Notes under the pieces: model-generated
Database searches by the model: none
What the model saw: only the letters and a program-made list of their open reading frames with translations
What the model was told of the DNA's origin: nothing
Position numbers and translations under genes: made by a program
In this document: positions 25,138-34,507 of the stretch, piece by piece
Layout of the letters: each line of letters begins with the position of its first letter
How positions within the stretch are numbered: the stretch's first letter is position 1
DNA from: an uncultured Lachnoclostridium sp.
GTDB taxonomy: Bacteria > Bacillota > Clostridia > Lachnospirales > Lachnospiraceae
Direction of reading: 5' to 3'
DNA length: 64,000 nt
Assembly: GCA_946499505.1 (NCBI GenBank)
Contig: CAMMSL010000010.1
Coordinates: forward strand, 25,817 to 89,816

Positions 25138-25903
25138 TAAGCTGAGTTACCAGTCAAAATTAAGATATGTAAATGCATCAGAGAAGCTTATGTATGCCGT
25201 GCTGACTCTTGTATTGTGCATCTTAAGCCGCTCGGTCCGGGTGGCCGTACTGGTATTTGCCGTCAATGGAATTTTGACGGTCGGAAAAGGGGGAATCCCC
25301 CTTTTTCGTTATATAAAACTGCTTATGATCCCGTTTGCCTTCCTGATCGTCGGCACCGCGGCGATCATGGTAAATATATCGGAAACACCTTTGGATGCTT
25401 TTGCAATTACTATAGGAAAATGGTATATCACGGGAAGCCGGGCAGGAGTCTATCAGGGGCTCAGGCTTTGTTCCACCGCATTTGCCGCAGTATCCTGTCT
25501 GTATTTTCTGTCGCTTAATACTGTAATGACCGATATACTCGGAACCTGCAGGAAACTGCATCTTCCCCCTCTCCTGATCGAACTGATGCTGCTGATCTAT
25601 CGTTTTATCTTTGTGTTATCCAAGACAGCTCATGCGATCACGGTGTCGCAGCAGTCGCGTCTCGGAAACAGAAATTTCAGGACGCAGATACGGGCGTTTG
25701 GGGCACTGGGATCTGCGCTGTTTGTACTGGCATTGAAACGGTCAAATGCGCTCTATGATGCTATGGAGTCCAGATGTTATGACGGGAGTATCCGGGTGCT
25801 GTCCCGAGAGCAGCCGGCAAGTAAGAAGGAGATTGCCGGGATTATAATGTTTGAAGTCATTCTTATCCTGATATGGTTTTGCAACTGGCCCGTCTGTGGA
25901 TGA
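25124..25903 (+). CDS. cbiQ: Cobalt ECF transporter transmembrane subunit CbiQ
   Basis: A 259-residue T-component with about five to six membrane helices. It has the two short coupling motifs of ECF T-subunits: the LAxRG-type segment here reads MESRCYDG near residue 216, and the related QQSRLGNRN segment lies near 178. It links the CbiO ATPase to CbiMN. GGAGAAGAAG precedes the ATG, inside the end of cbiN. Confidence 0.92.
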   Translation: MLLIDKLSYQSKLRYVNASEKLMYAVLTLVLCILSRSVRVAVLVFAVNGILTVGKGGIPLFRYIKLLMIPFAFLIVGTAAIMVNISETPLDAFAITIGKWYITGSRAGVYQGLRLCSTAFAAVSCLYFLSLNTVMTDILGTCRKLHLPPLLIELMLLIYRFIFVLSKTAHAITVSQQSRLGNRNFRTQIRAFGALGSALFVLALKRSNALYDAMESRCYDGSIRVLSREQPASKKEIAGIIMFEVILILIWFCNWPVCG

Positions 25904-25928
25904 ATGTAAGAAAATGGAGTATAATGAG

Positions 25929-26768
25929 ATGATACGAGACAAGGAATGGGTAATAGAGGTATATGATGTCTCGTATACCTATGATGGAAATGAGGAAAAA
26001 GCACTTGACGGATTGAATCTGAAGATACGGAGAGGAGCAAAAGTGGCTTTTATGGGTGGAAATGGATCAGGGAAATCCACTTTTTTCCTCTGCCTGAATG
26101 GAATACGGAAACCTGATGCGGGAGAAATCTGCATTGATGGAAATCCCATTAATTATACGCGGAAAGGGCTGCTCGATGTGAGAAAAAAAGTGGGAATTGT
26201 ATTTCAGGAGCCGGATGATCAGCTTTTTTCCGCCAGCGTGTATGAAGAGATTTCTTTTGGAATACTGAACCTGGGAATCGATGAGAAGACTGCGCAAAAA
26301 GAAGTGGAGGATGTGATAGAGGAGCTGGAGATCACTCCGTTCCAGGACCGGCCTGCCCATGCATTGAGCGGCGGGCAGAAGAAGCAGGTTGCTATCGCGG
26401 ATATCCTGGTCATGCATCCGGAAGTGATGATACTTGACGAGCCTGCGGCAGCGCTGGATCCCAGGCATACAAGGAAAGTGCAGGAAATCGTGGAGCGCCT
26501 GACAGAGAAGGGCATTACAGTACTGATGGCAACGCATGACATTGATTATGCGTATGCCTGGGCGGACGAGATCGTACTGATGCACGAAGGGAAAGTAATC
26601 CGTCAGGGAACACCTTTGGAAGTCTGTTCTGACCGGTCTGCGCTGGAGACGGCGAATCTGGAAATGCCTGCGGTGCTCAAACTGCATGAGAGACTGAAAG
26701 AAAAGGGAATGATACCAGAAGAGACGGTCCCGCCGAGGACTGTCGATGAACTTGTGGAAATTCTGTGA
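25929..26768 (+). CDS. cbiO: Cobalt ECF transporter ATP-binding subunit CbiO
   Basis: A 279-residue ATPase. Walker A is GGNGSGKST, the Q-loop EPDDQLFS is characteristic of ECF ATPases, the signature is LSGGQKKQ, Walker B is VMILDEP, and the H-loop is ATHD. The C-terminal helix-rich tail is usual for EcfA/CbiO. Of three possible in-frame starts (GTG 25896, ATG 25914, ATG 25929) I prefer 25929, because GGAG lies 9 bases before it and the protein then starts as homologues do. Confidence 0.93.
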   Translation: MIRDKEWVIEVYDVSYTYDGNEEKALDGLNLKIRRGAKVAFMGGNGSGKSTFFLCLNGIRKPDAGEICIDGNPINYTRKGLLDVRKKVGIVFQEPDDQLFSASVYEEISFGILNLGIDEKTAQKEVEDVIEELEITPFQDRPAHALSGGQKKQVAIADILVMHPEVMILDEPAAALDPRHTRKVQEIVERLTEKGITVLMATHDIDYAYAWADEIVLMHEGKVIRQGTPLEVCSDRSALETANLEMPAVLKLHERLKEKGMIPEETVPPRTVDELVEIL

Positions 26769-26827
26769 CCGGACAGGAGAATAGAAATTATATAAATCAG
26801 AAAAACAGAAAGAAAGGAACGTGGAAG

Positions 26828-27598
26828 ATGCAGAAAGGAATCCTTGTTGTGAGTTTCGGGACGAGCCATCTCGATACAATGGAAAAGACGATCGACGTTA
26901 TCGAGAGAGAAATCGCGGAGAAATTTCCGGACTGCCGTGTGTACCGTGCTTTTACGAGCAGGATGATCATCCGCAAACTGAAACGCACGGGAGTTATGGA
27001 AATCGATACTGTGGAAGAGGCGGTAAAACGCATGGCCGCCGACGGAATTGAAGATGTGATCGTACAGCCGACCCACATTATAAACGGAATTGAAAATGAC
27101 AGGATGATGGAAGACCTGATGGAGAACATGTCGCTGTTTCAGCGGATCCGTATAGGAAAACCACTTCTGAGCAGTGTGGATGACTATAAGAAATCCATCC
27201 ACGCGATCATGTCCGAGACCGAGCTTGATGAAGATGAAATGCTCGTATTTATGGGACATGGTACAGATCATCATGCCAACTCGGCATATCCGACGCTGGA
27301 ATATACATTTCACGCGCTGGGATATAATCAGGTCTTAGTGGGAACAGTGGAGAGCTTTCCAGAGCTGAAAAACGTGATGGCAAAGCTGGAGATCGCAGAT
27401 AAGAAAAAGATTGCGCTTATGCCTTTCATGCTTGTGGCCGGAGACCATGCAAAAAATGATATGGCGGGAGAAGAAGATTCCTGGAAGAGCGAGCTTGAGG
27501 CAGAAGGGTATGAAGTGCGTGTGATCATGAAAGGGCTTGGAGAATTCGAAGGAATACGAAAAATCTTTCTGGAACATATCGAAGATACAATGGAGTAA
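26828..27598 (+). CDS. cbiK: Sirohydrochlorin cobaltochelatase
   Basis: A 256-residue anaerobic-type chelatase that inserts Co2+ into sirohydrochlorin, the entry to the oxygen-independent B12 pathway. The metal-handling histidines align by position with the characterised CbiK: H144 in MGHGTDHH and H207 in VAGDHAKND. There is no signal peptide, so it is cytosolic. I chose ATG 26828 (MQKGILVVSFGTSH) with AAAGGAACG upstream. It lies directly after the cobalt importer, which would supply its metal. Confidence 0.94.
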   Translation: MQKGILVVSFGTSHLDTMEKTIDVIEREIAEKFPDCRVYRAFTSRMIIRKLKRTGVMEIDTVEEAVKRMAADGIEDVIVQPTHIINGIENDRMMEDLMENMSLFQRIRIGKPLLSSVDDYKKSIHAIMSETELDEDEMLVFMGHGTDHHANSAYPTLEYTFHALGYNQVLVGTVESFPELKNVMAKLEIADKKKIALMPFMLVAGDHAKNDMAGEEDSWKSELEAEGYEVRVIMKGLGEFEGIRKIFLEHIEDTME

Positions 27599-27631
27599 GA
27601 CGGGACACAATACCCGGGAAAGGAGAAAGAC

Positions 27632-28084
27632 ATGTTAGAAGCAGGAACAAAGGCACCGGCATTTGAACTGCCGGATCAGAATGGAACAATGCACACATTG
27701 GAGGAGTACAGAGGAAAGAAGGTGGTCCTCTATTTCTATCCGAAGGATAATACGCCGGGATGCACAAAGCAGGCGTGCGGCTTTGGAGAGCTGTATACTC
27801 AGTTTACAGAGAAAGGAGCTGTCGTGCTCGGAGTGAGCAAAGACAGCGTGGCTTCCCACAAGAAATTTGAGGAGAAATACGGACTTCCGTTTACACTGCT
27901 TTCCGATACGGAGCTTACATGCATCCAGGCTTATGATGTGTGGAAAGAGAAGAATATGTATGGCAGGAAAACAATGGGCGTCGTGCGGACAACTTATCTG
28001 ATCGATGAAGAGGGCGTGATCGTCAAAGCCTTCGGAAAGGTGAAAGCAGCGGACAATCCGGCACAGATGCTGGAAGAAGTCTGA
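27632..28084 (+). CDS. bcp: Peroxiredoxin, Bcp/thiol peroxidase type
   Basis: A 150-residue AhpC/TSA-family protein with YFYPKDNTPGCTKQACGF; Cys44 is the peroxidatic cysteine and Cys49 the likely resolving one, the arrangement of Bcp-type enzymes. It reduces hydroperoxides in the cytosol with thioredoxin. GGAAAGGAG precedes the ATG. It sits inside the B12 operon between cbiK and cbiD, where peroxiredoxins are not a standard member; protection of the oxygen-sensitive cobalt(I) intermediates is a possible but unproven reason. Confidence 0.93.
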   Translation: MLEAGTKAPAFELPDQNGTMHTLEEYRGKKVVLYFYPKDNTPGCTKQACGFGELYTQFTEKGAVVLGVSKDSVASHKKFEEKYGLPFTLLSDTELTCIQAYDVWKEKNMYGRKTMGVVRTTYLIDEEGVIVKAFGKVKAADNPAQMLEEV

Positions 28085-28123
28085 TGTCAGAACAGATATA
28101 GAAGATGAGGAGATATCTCAGGC

Positions 28124-29356
28124 ATGGGTAAGGAAATCGACAGGAAGGAAATCGGAAGGACACGTTCCGGGCTGCGTTATGGATGGACGACGGGAAGCTG
28201 TGCGGCTGCAGCAGCAAAGGCGGCTGCGCAGATGCTTTTTTCCGGAGAGGAGATCCGGCAGGTCAGGCTCATGACGCCAAAGGGCATTTTGCTTTATCTG
28301 GATGTAGAATCCATTACGCGGATGCCGGAATATGCAGAGTGTGCAGTAAGAAAATACAGCGGAGATGATCCTGACGTGACAGACGGACTGTTGATTTTCG
28401 CCAAAGTGGAACGGTGTGATTCCGGTCAGACTGAACGGGATGATGAAATGGTGTTCCAGACGGTCATTGAGGATCAGGATTGTGGCCGGACACAGCTTCG
28501 GATCATACTGGACGGCGGAAGCGGAGTCGGACGCGTGACAAAACCCGGACTGGAACAGAAGGTCGGGCAGGCGGCGATTAATAAAGTGCCCAGGAAGATG
28601 ATCACACAAGAAGTTGAATGTGTGTGCAGAGAATACGGTTACTGTGGGGATGTGAAAGTAGTCGTTTCCATCCCGGAGGGAGAGGAGACGGCAAAGCGGA
28701 CCTTTAATCCGAGACTTGGGATCGCAGGAGGTCTGTCTGTACTCGGCACATCCGGGATCGTGGAGCCCATGAGCGAGAAAGCACTGACGGATACGATTTA
28801 TCTGGAAATGAAGATGCTCAGAGAGAGCGGATATTCATACTGTTATGCTGTTCCGGGAAATTATGGGATTGATTTTCTGACGGACAGCCTGGGGATCCAT
28901 CCGGATCTTGCTGTGAAATGCAGCAACTATGTTGGAGAGACCATCGATGATGCAAAGTTTCTGGGGATGAAAGGTCTTTTGCTGATCGGGCATATCGGGA
29001 AATTTATCAAGCTTGCGGCCGGTGTGATGAATACTCATTCCCGACAGGCAGACTGCCGGATGGAGGTTTTTGCATCTCATGCGGCCATGGCGGGAGCAGA
29101 TACAGATACGGTGAAAGAGATCATGGTGTGTCTGAATACAACAGAAGCTGTGGAGATATTAAAAGAAAAGGGACTGCTGCGAAATGTCATGCAGTCGGTA
29201 ATGGAGCGTATTACATTTTATCTGCGGCAGAGAGCAGGTGAAGAGTTAGAGATAGGTGCGGTTGTGTTTTCCAATGAGGAGGGAATCCTCGGGCAGACAG
29301 AAAATGCCGAAAGCCTGCTGCAGCTGACAGAAAAACAGCGGAAAGAACAGGAATAG
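28124..29356 (+). CDS. cbiD: Cobalt-precorrin-5B C1-methyltransferase CbiD
   Basis: A 410-residue protein with the CbiD landmarks: RYGWTTGSCAAAAAKAA at the start, the LDGGSGVGRVTKPGL and NPRLGIAGGLSVLGTSGIVEPMS segments, and GHIGKFIKLAAGVMNTHS. It methylates C1 of cobalt-precorrin-5B with S-adenosylmethionine in the anaerobic pathway. It is of normal length apart from a slightly long tail. First of the ring-modifying block. Confidence 0.95.
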   Translation: MGKEIDRKEIGRTRSGLRYGWTTGSCAAAAAKAAAQMLFSGEEIRQVRLMTPKGILLYLDVESITRMPEYAECAVRKYSGDDPDVTDGLLIFAKVERCDSGQTERDDEMVFQTVIEDQDCGRTQLRIILDGGSGVGRVTKPGLEQKVGQAAINKVPRKMITQEVECVCREYGYCGDVKVVVSIPEGEETAKRTFNPRLGIAGGLSVLGTSGIVEPMSEKALTDTIYLEMKMLRESGYSYCYAVPGNYGIDFLTDSLGIHPDLAVKCSNYVGETIDDAKFLGMKGLLLIGHIGKFIKLAAGVMNTHSRQADCRMEVFASHAAMAGADTDTVKEIMVCLNTTEAVEILKEKGLLRNVMQSVMERITFYLRQRAGEELEIGAVVFSNEEGILGQTENAESLLQLTEKQRKEQE

Positions 29357-29374
29357 CAAAGGGAGAGACATCAT

Positions 29375-30142
29375 ATGAGAGGAATATTTACCGGTGTGGG
29401 AGTAGGTCCGGGGGATCCGGAGCTTATGACTCTGAAGGCGGTCCGTGCCGTAGAAGCGTGCAGCGTGATCGCCATACCTGTGTCGGACAGTACTTTGGAG
29501 AAACCGGTGTATGAGAAAGCAGAAAAAAACGATACCGGAAATGCGGCATATCTTGAGCGGTGTGTGGCATATCAGATTGCAGCCGGTGCAGTGCCCGAAA
29601 TCGGGGGGAAAAACCGGATCTATCTGCCGATGCCAATGATAAAGGAGAAAGATAAGCTGAAAGCGATCCATGAAAATGATGCAGCGGCAGTAGCAGAACT
29701 GCTTGACAAGGGGGAGCATGTAGTTTTCCTGACTCTTGGAGATCCTACAGTATATTCTACCTGTATGTATGTACACAAACGGTTAAAGCGAAACGGCTAT
29801 ACAACACAGATCATACCGGGAATCCCGTCATTCTGTGCGGCAGCGGCCCGGCTGGATATCCCTCTTGTGGAAAACCGCCAGGAGCTGCATGTACTTCCTG
29901 CGTCTTACCATATCGAAGAGAGCCTGGATCTTCCGGGAACGAAAGTTCTCATGAAGGCAGGACGTAAGATGGCGGAAGTGAAACGTCTGCTGACAGAGAA
30001 AGAGCTGGACGCTGTGATGGTGGAAAACTGCGGGATGGAGAATGAAAAAATGTATTTCGGTGCGCAGGAGATACCGGAGCAGGCAGGCTATTACTCTTTG
30101 CTCATTGTAAAGGGAAAAAAGACAGGAGGAAGAGAAAGATGA
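29375..30142 (+). CDS. cbiL: Cobalt-factor II C20-methyltransferase CbiL
   Basis: A 255-residue tetrapyrrole methylase. The SAM-binding start GVGVGPGDPELMTLKAVRA is the family hallmark and suggests C20 specificity; VVFLTLGDPTVYSTCMY and IPGIPSFCAAAARL follow. The gene is preceded by AAAGGGAGAG and overlaps cbiF by 4 bases (ATGA). It acts directly after CbiK. Confidence 0.93.
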   Translation: MRGIFTGVGVGPGDPELMTLKAVRAVEACSVIAIPVSDSTLEKPVYEKAEKNDTGNAAYLERCVAYQIAAGAVPEIGGKNRIYLPMPMIKEKDKLKAIHENDAAAVAELLDKGEHVVFLTLGDPTVYSTCMYVHKRLKRNGYTTQIIPGIPSFCAAAARLDIPLVENRQELHVLPASYHIEESLDLPGTKVLMKAGRKMAEVKRLLTEKELDAVMVENCGMENEKMYFGAQEIPEQAGYYSLLIVKGKKTGGRER

Positions 30143-30918
30143 TCACATTTGTAGGAGCGGGCCCGGGGGCAGTGGATCTCATTACAGTCCGGGGGCAGAA
30201 TCTGTTACAAGAGGCTGATATCGTAGTCTATGCCGGATCTCTTGTCAATCCGGGACTTCTGTCTCTGTGCAGAGAGGACTGTGAGATCTACAACAGCGCA
30301 AAGATGACGCTGGAGGAAGTGATGGAGGTCATGACTGCAGGAGAACGGGCTGGGAAGAAAGTTGTCCGTCTCCACACCGGAGATCCCTGTCTGTACGGAG
30401 CAATCCGGGAGCAGATGGACGAGCTGGAAAAACTGGATATCCCGTATGAGGTATGCCCGGGCGTAAGCTCATTCTGCGGGGCGGCGGCAGCTCTGAATGC
30501 AGAATATACACTGCCCGGAGTTTCCCAGTCTGTGGTGATCACGAGGATGGCAGGACGCACGCCTGTACCGGAGCGGGAATCGATCCGAAGCTTTGCAGCG
30601 CATCAGGCCACCATGGTGATCTTCTTAAGTACCGGAATGCTGAAGGAACTCTCTGCCGAACTGATCCGCGGCGGTTACCCGGCGGATACACCGGCAGCTA
30701 TTGTCTATAAAGCTACATGGCCGGAGGAAAAAGTACTTTATTGTACGGTAAAAGACCTGGCAGAGACTGCCGCAAAGGAGAATATAACAAAGACGGCGCT
30801 CATCGTAGTGGGCAGGGTGCTGGGCAGTGAATACGACCGCTCGAAACTCTATGATCCGTCGTTTACGACAGAATTCCGTGACGCATCCGTGACAATGCAG
30901 AAAGATAAAGAGCAGTGA
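30139..30918 (+). CDS. cbiF: Cobalt-precorrin-4 C11-methyltransferase CbiF
   Basis: A 259-residue tetrapyrrole methylase. VGAGPGAVDLITVRG at the start, YAGSLVNPGLL, HTGDPCLYGAI and the C-terminal KTALIVVGRVLG distinguish CbiF/CobM from the other methylases. It adds a methyl group at C11. Translation is coupled to cbiL through an ATGA overlap; AGGAGGAAGAG lies before the start. Confidence 0.94.
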   Translation: MITFVGAGPGAVDLITVRGQNLLQEADIVVYAGSLVNPGLLSLCREDCEIYNSAKMTLEEVMEVMTAGERAGKKVVRLHTGDPCLYGAIREQMDELEKLDIPYEVCPGVSSFCGAAAALNAEYTLPGVSQSVVITRMAGRTPVPERESIRSFAAHQATMVIFLSTGMLKELSAELIRGGYPADTPAAIVYKATWPEEKVLYCTVKDLAETAAKENITKTALIVVGRVLGSEYDRSKLYDPSFTTEFRDASVTMQKDKEQ

Positions 30919-30952
30919 ATATCAATATACAGAGAAATGGAGCATAAGGACA

Positions 30953-31684
30953 ATGAGTAAGATCTATGTGACAGGGCTGGGACCGGGAGCGGCCGACCAG
31001 ATGACCATACGGGCGAAGAAAGTGCTGGAAAACTGCCCGGTGATCATCGGATATACAGTGTACATTGATCTTATCCGGGAGGAATTTCCGGATAAGACAT
31101 TTTTGAGCACACCGATGCGCAAAGAGGCTGACCGCTGCAGGATGGCATTTGCAGAGGCGCAGAAAGGCCGGGACGTGGCAATGGTGTGCAGCGGAGACTC
31201 GGGAATCTACGGTATGGCAGGACTGATCTGCGAGATCGGGAAAGACTATCCGGATGTGGGAATCGAGATCGTACCGGGGATTACGGCGGCATCCGGCGGA
31301 GCAGCAGTCCTTGGGGCGCCACTGATGCATGATTTTGCAGTGATCAGTCTGAGCGATCTGCTTACGCCGTGGGACAAGATCGAGAAGCGCATCCGGGCGG
31401 CGGCAGAAGCTGATTTTGTGCTATGTATCTACAATCCGTCCAGTAAAAAACGTGCAGATTATCTAAGGAAAGCCTGCGGGATGATACTGGAATATCGGAA
31501 CCCGGAGACCGTATGCGGTATCGTCAGAAATATCGGAAGAGACGGAGAAACATATGAAATTCTGTCGCTGGAACGGCTGAAAGACACACAGGTGGATATG
31601 TTTACGACAGTATTTATCGGAAACTCAAATACAATGGAACTAAATGGCAGGATGGTAACGCCGAGAGGGTATAAGGATGTGTAA
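30953..31684 (+). CDS. cbiH: Precorrin-3B C17-methyltransferase CbiH
   Basis: A 243-residue tetrapyrrole methylase with GLGPGAADQMTIRAKKVL, the GYTVYIDLI segment, CSGDSGIYGMAG and the LCIYNPSSKKR segment that marks CbiH/CobJ. It methylates C17 and takes part in ring contraction, in the anaerobic route together with CbiG. No cbiG is present here and CbiH is not fused to it. Its end overlaps cbiET by 8 bases. Confidence 0.94.
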   Translation: MSKIYVTGLGPGAADQMTIRAKKVLENCPVIIGYTVYIDLIREEFPDKTFLSTPMRKEADRCRMAFAEAQKGRDVAMVCSGDSGIYGMAGLICEIGKDYPDVGIEIVPGITAASGGAAVLGAPLMHDFAVISLSDLLTPWDKIEKRIRAAAEADFVLCIYNPSSKKRADYLRKACGMILEYRNPETVCGIVRNIGRDGETYEILSLERLKDTQVDMFTTVFIGNSNTMELNGRMVTPRGYKDV

Positions 31685-32966
31685 AAAGCAGAAGATTTTT
31701 CTGATCGGAATCGGTATGGGCAGCAGGGAATCCATGACTGTGGAGGCGGCAGAGGCGATCCGTGCCTGCGACTGTATGATCGGTGCACAGCGGATGCTCG
31801 ATTCTGCGCGGAATGTGCGGTATGGAACTGACAGACAGGAGGCCCATGTGCCGGAGGTGTGTGAATACAATGCAGACAAGATATTTGCATATTCAGAATC
31901 GCATCCTGAATGCGCCTGCATCGCGGTGCTGCTCTCCGGAGATACCGGATTCTACAGCGGGGCAAAGAAGCTCTCGGAGATGTTTGCATCATATCCTGAC
32001 CGTTTTGAGGTGAAAATGATCCCGGGGATTTCCTCTGTCGTCTGCCTTGCTGCACGGCTGAAAACAACATGGGAAGACGGAACTGTGATCAGCCTTCACG
32101 GACAGGAAGAAAATTTTATACAGACAGTGAATAAAAGCAGGAAGACATTTCTCCTCCTGGGTGGTAAAGATGCCGGGACGAAGATGATCACACAGCTTAA
32201 GGAATACAGGATGAATGATGTGACTGTACATATCGGCAGCAGGCTGTCTTATCCGGATGAGCGAATCGTATCCGGAAATCCCAGTGATTTTTCGGGAGAT
32301 GAGGCAGATGGTTTATGTGTGGCTATGATCCTGAATCCGCACCTGGATGAGAGAACAGGACCGCACATCCGGGATGAAGAATTTATCCGTGGAAATGTGC
32401 CGATGACGAAAGCAGAAGTACGTTCTGTCAGCCTGGCACAGATGGAGCTTACGACGAATGCGGTAGTGTACGATGTGGGAGCTGGAACCGGTTCGGTGTC
32501 TGTCGAAGCAGCCCTTTCCGGTGACCGGATCCGGGTGTATGCCGTTGAGAAAAAGCCGGAGGCGGTAAAGCTCCTGGAACAAAACAGGAGGAAATTCCGG
32601 GCAGATGGAATACGTATCATAGAGGGGGAGGCGCCGGCGGCTCTTCGAGAGCTGGAACCTCCGACTCATGTGTTTATCGGAGGAAGTTCTGGAAATCTCA
32701 GGGATATCCTGTGCACTGTACTTAATAAGAATCCGGCAGTGAGGATCGTGATCAATGCCATATCACTTGAGACAGTCGGCGAAGCTATGGATGCAATAGA
32801 AGAAGGACTGTTAAGAGATGCTCAGATCACACAGATCATGGCTTCGCGTGCCCGTGTACTCGGAAGATACCACATGATGACAGGACAGAATCCTGTGTAC
32901 ATCATTTCCGCAGGCGGAGAGATACAGAAAAATGAGGATGAGACGGAAGGAAGTGCGGGCAGATGA
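31677..32966 (+). CDS. cbiET: Bifunctional cobalt-precorrin methyltransferase/decarboxylase CbiE-CbiT
   Basis: A 429-residue fusion equivalent to CobL. Residues about 1-205 are CbiE, a tetrapyrrole methylase starting GIGMGSRESMT with the LLSGDTGFYSGAKKL and IPGISSV motifs; this half methylates C5. Residues about 235-429 are CbiT with VPMTKAEVRSVSL and the SAM motif VGAGTGSVSVEAAL near 265-278, followed by VFIGGSSGNL; this half methylates C15 and removes the C12 acetate carboxyl. It overlaps its neighbours on both sides. Confidence 0.94.
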   Translation: MCKKQKIFLIGIGMGSRESMTVEAAEAIRACDCMIGAQRMLDSARNVRYGTDRQEAHVPEVCEYNADKIFAYSESHPECACIAVLLSGDTGFYSGAKKLSEMFASYPDRFEVKMIPGISSVVCLAARLKTTWEDGTVISLHGQEENFIQTVNKSRKTFLLLGGKDAGTKMITQLKEYRMNDVTVHIGSRLSYPDERIVSGNPSDFSGDEADGLCVAMILNPHLDERTGPHIRDEEFIRGNVPMTKAEVRSVSLAQMELTTNAVVYDVGAGTGSVSVEAALSGDRIRVYAVEKKPEAVKLLEQNRRKFRADGIRIIEGEAPAALRELEPPTHVFIGGSSGNLRDILCTVLNKNPAVRIVINAISLETVGEAMDAIEEGLLRDAQITQIMASRARVLGRYHMMTGQNPVYIISAGGEIQKNEDETEGSAGR

Positions 32967-34444
32967 AGATTCCCAGAATATTGATCGCCGCTCCGGCGAG
33001 CGGCAGCGGGAAGACAGCCATCTCCTGTGGTCTGATGTGCGCATTCAGGGAGAGAGGTATGGGAGTGCGGGCCTGCAAATGCGGACCGGACTATATCGAT
33101 CCTATGTTCCACAGAGAAGTGCTGGGCGTGGATTCAAGAAATCTGGATTTGTTCTTTTCTGAGAAAGACGAGATGACCGATGGGTTTATCCGGCATACTG
33201 CCGGTGCGGATATCACCGTAACAGAAGGCGTCATGGGATATTATGACGGCCGCGGGACGGATACGGATGCGGGAAGCTCCTACGATGTGGCAAGGACACT
33301 TCAGATTCCGGTTATACTTGTAGTTCCCTGCAGGGGAGCGGCGCTTTCTCTTGCAGCGCTTGTAAGAGGAATCGTCGAATTTCGGGAAGACAGCAATATC
33401 CGTGGAATACTGCTCAACCGAGTGTCAAAGATGCTTTATCCCAGACTGAAAGACATGCTTGAGCAGGAACTGAAAAAGTCCGGATACAACATTCCCGTGG
33501 TGGGATATATCCCCGAAGACGAATCCTTTCGTCTGGAGAGCCGTCATCTTGGGCTTGTAACTCCGCAGGAATTGGAGAATCTGAAAGAACAGACAGAACG
33601 AGCCGGCAGGATACTGAATGAGAGTGTGAATCTGGATCAGATACTCTCTATCGCGCAGGCGGCGCCGGAACTGGAACCAGAAGAAAAGCGGTCAGTACAT
33701 CCGGCGGACGGATATGGACTGACGGAAAATGGACTGACGGAAAATAGCCTGATGGGAGACGGATGCTCTGTCAGAGATGGAAAAGACAGGAAAGAGGGGC
33801 AGAAGCGGCTCAGGATCGGGATTGCCCGGGATGAGGCGTTCTGCTTTTATTACAAGGCGAACCTGGAACTGCTGGAAGAAATGGGATGTGACCTGGTGTC
33901 TTTTAGTCCGCTCAGAGATAAGAAACTGCCGGAAAATATCAGCGGTCTGATCCTGGGCGGCGGATATCCGGAGCTTTACGGTAAAAGGCTCTCCGAAAAC
34001 AGAGGGCTGCTGGCTGGGATCAGAAAATCTCTGGACGCAGGGATTCCCTGTCTCGCAGAGTGCGGCGGGTTCATGTATCTCCATGAGCAGATGGAAGACA
34101 GGGATGGGAATGTATATCCTATGGCGGGGGCGATAAAGGGGAAGACCTACCCCACGGGAAAACTGGTACGCTTCGGGTATGTCAATATAACAGCCGATAA
34201 AGAAGGTGAGTGGTTCCTTCCCGGGGAAACTATAAGAGGACATGAATTCCATTACTGGGACAGCACCGATGCGGGGACAGACTGTATGGCGGTAAAACCG
34301 GACGGGAAGAGAAAGTGGAACTGTATTCATATGAGGAAAAATCTGTTTGCCGGTTATCCTCATCTGTATCTTCCGTCTATGCCCGAATTCGCCCGCCGGT
34401 TCGCAGGGCGCTGTTATGAGTGGGAACAGACTCTGGTGCGGTAA
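32963..34444 (+). CDS. cbiA: Cobyrinic acid a,c-diamide synthase CbiA
   Basis: A 493-residue ATP- and glutamine-dependent amidase. The N-terminal P-loop is APASGSGKT at 10-18, followed by CGPDYIDPMFH. The C-terminal class I glutamine amidotransferase domain has its nucleophile in LAECGGFMYL, with GGGYPELY before it and GHEFHYWD after it. Between the two domains is an expanded linker (about residues 240-280) holding a degenerate 15-bp tandem repeat at 33716-33760. It amidates the a and c side chains of cobyrinate. Start overlaps the cbiET stop (ATGA). Confidence 0.94.
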   Translation: MKIPRILIAAPASGSGKTAISCGLMCAFRERGMGVRACKCGPDYIDPMFHREVLGVDSRNLDLFFSEKDEMTDGFIRHTAGADITVTEGVMGYYDGRGTDTDAGSSYDVARTLQIPVILVVPCRGAALSLAALVRGIVEFREDSNIRGILLNRVSKMLYPRLKDMLEQELKKSGYNIPVVGYIPEDESFRLESRHLGLVTPQELENLKEQTERAGRILNESVNLDQILSIAQAAPELEPEEKRSVHPADGYGLTENGLTENSLMGDGCSVRDGKDRKEGQKRLRIGIARDEAFCFYYKANLELLEEMGCDLVSFSPLRDKKLPENISGLILGGGYPELYGKRLSENRGLLAGIRKSLDAGIPCLAECGGFMYLHEQMEDRDGNVYPMAGAIKGKTYPTGKLVRFGYVNITADKEGEWFLPGETIRGHEFHYWDSTDAGTDCMAVKPDGKRKWNCIHMRKNLFAGYPHLYLPSMPEFARRFAGRCYEWEQTLVR

Positions 34445-34507
34445 CCAACACAGTACGACGGAATGCATTAATGAATATTATACAGAAAAGAGCGGAGGAA
34501 AGTGAAA

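Noticed and set aside
26067-27313. Long minus-strand frames opposite cbiO and cbiK
   Set aside because: Both genes are well-conserved on the + strand; the reverse frames lack ribosome-binding sites and known domains.
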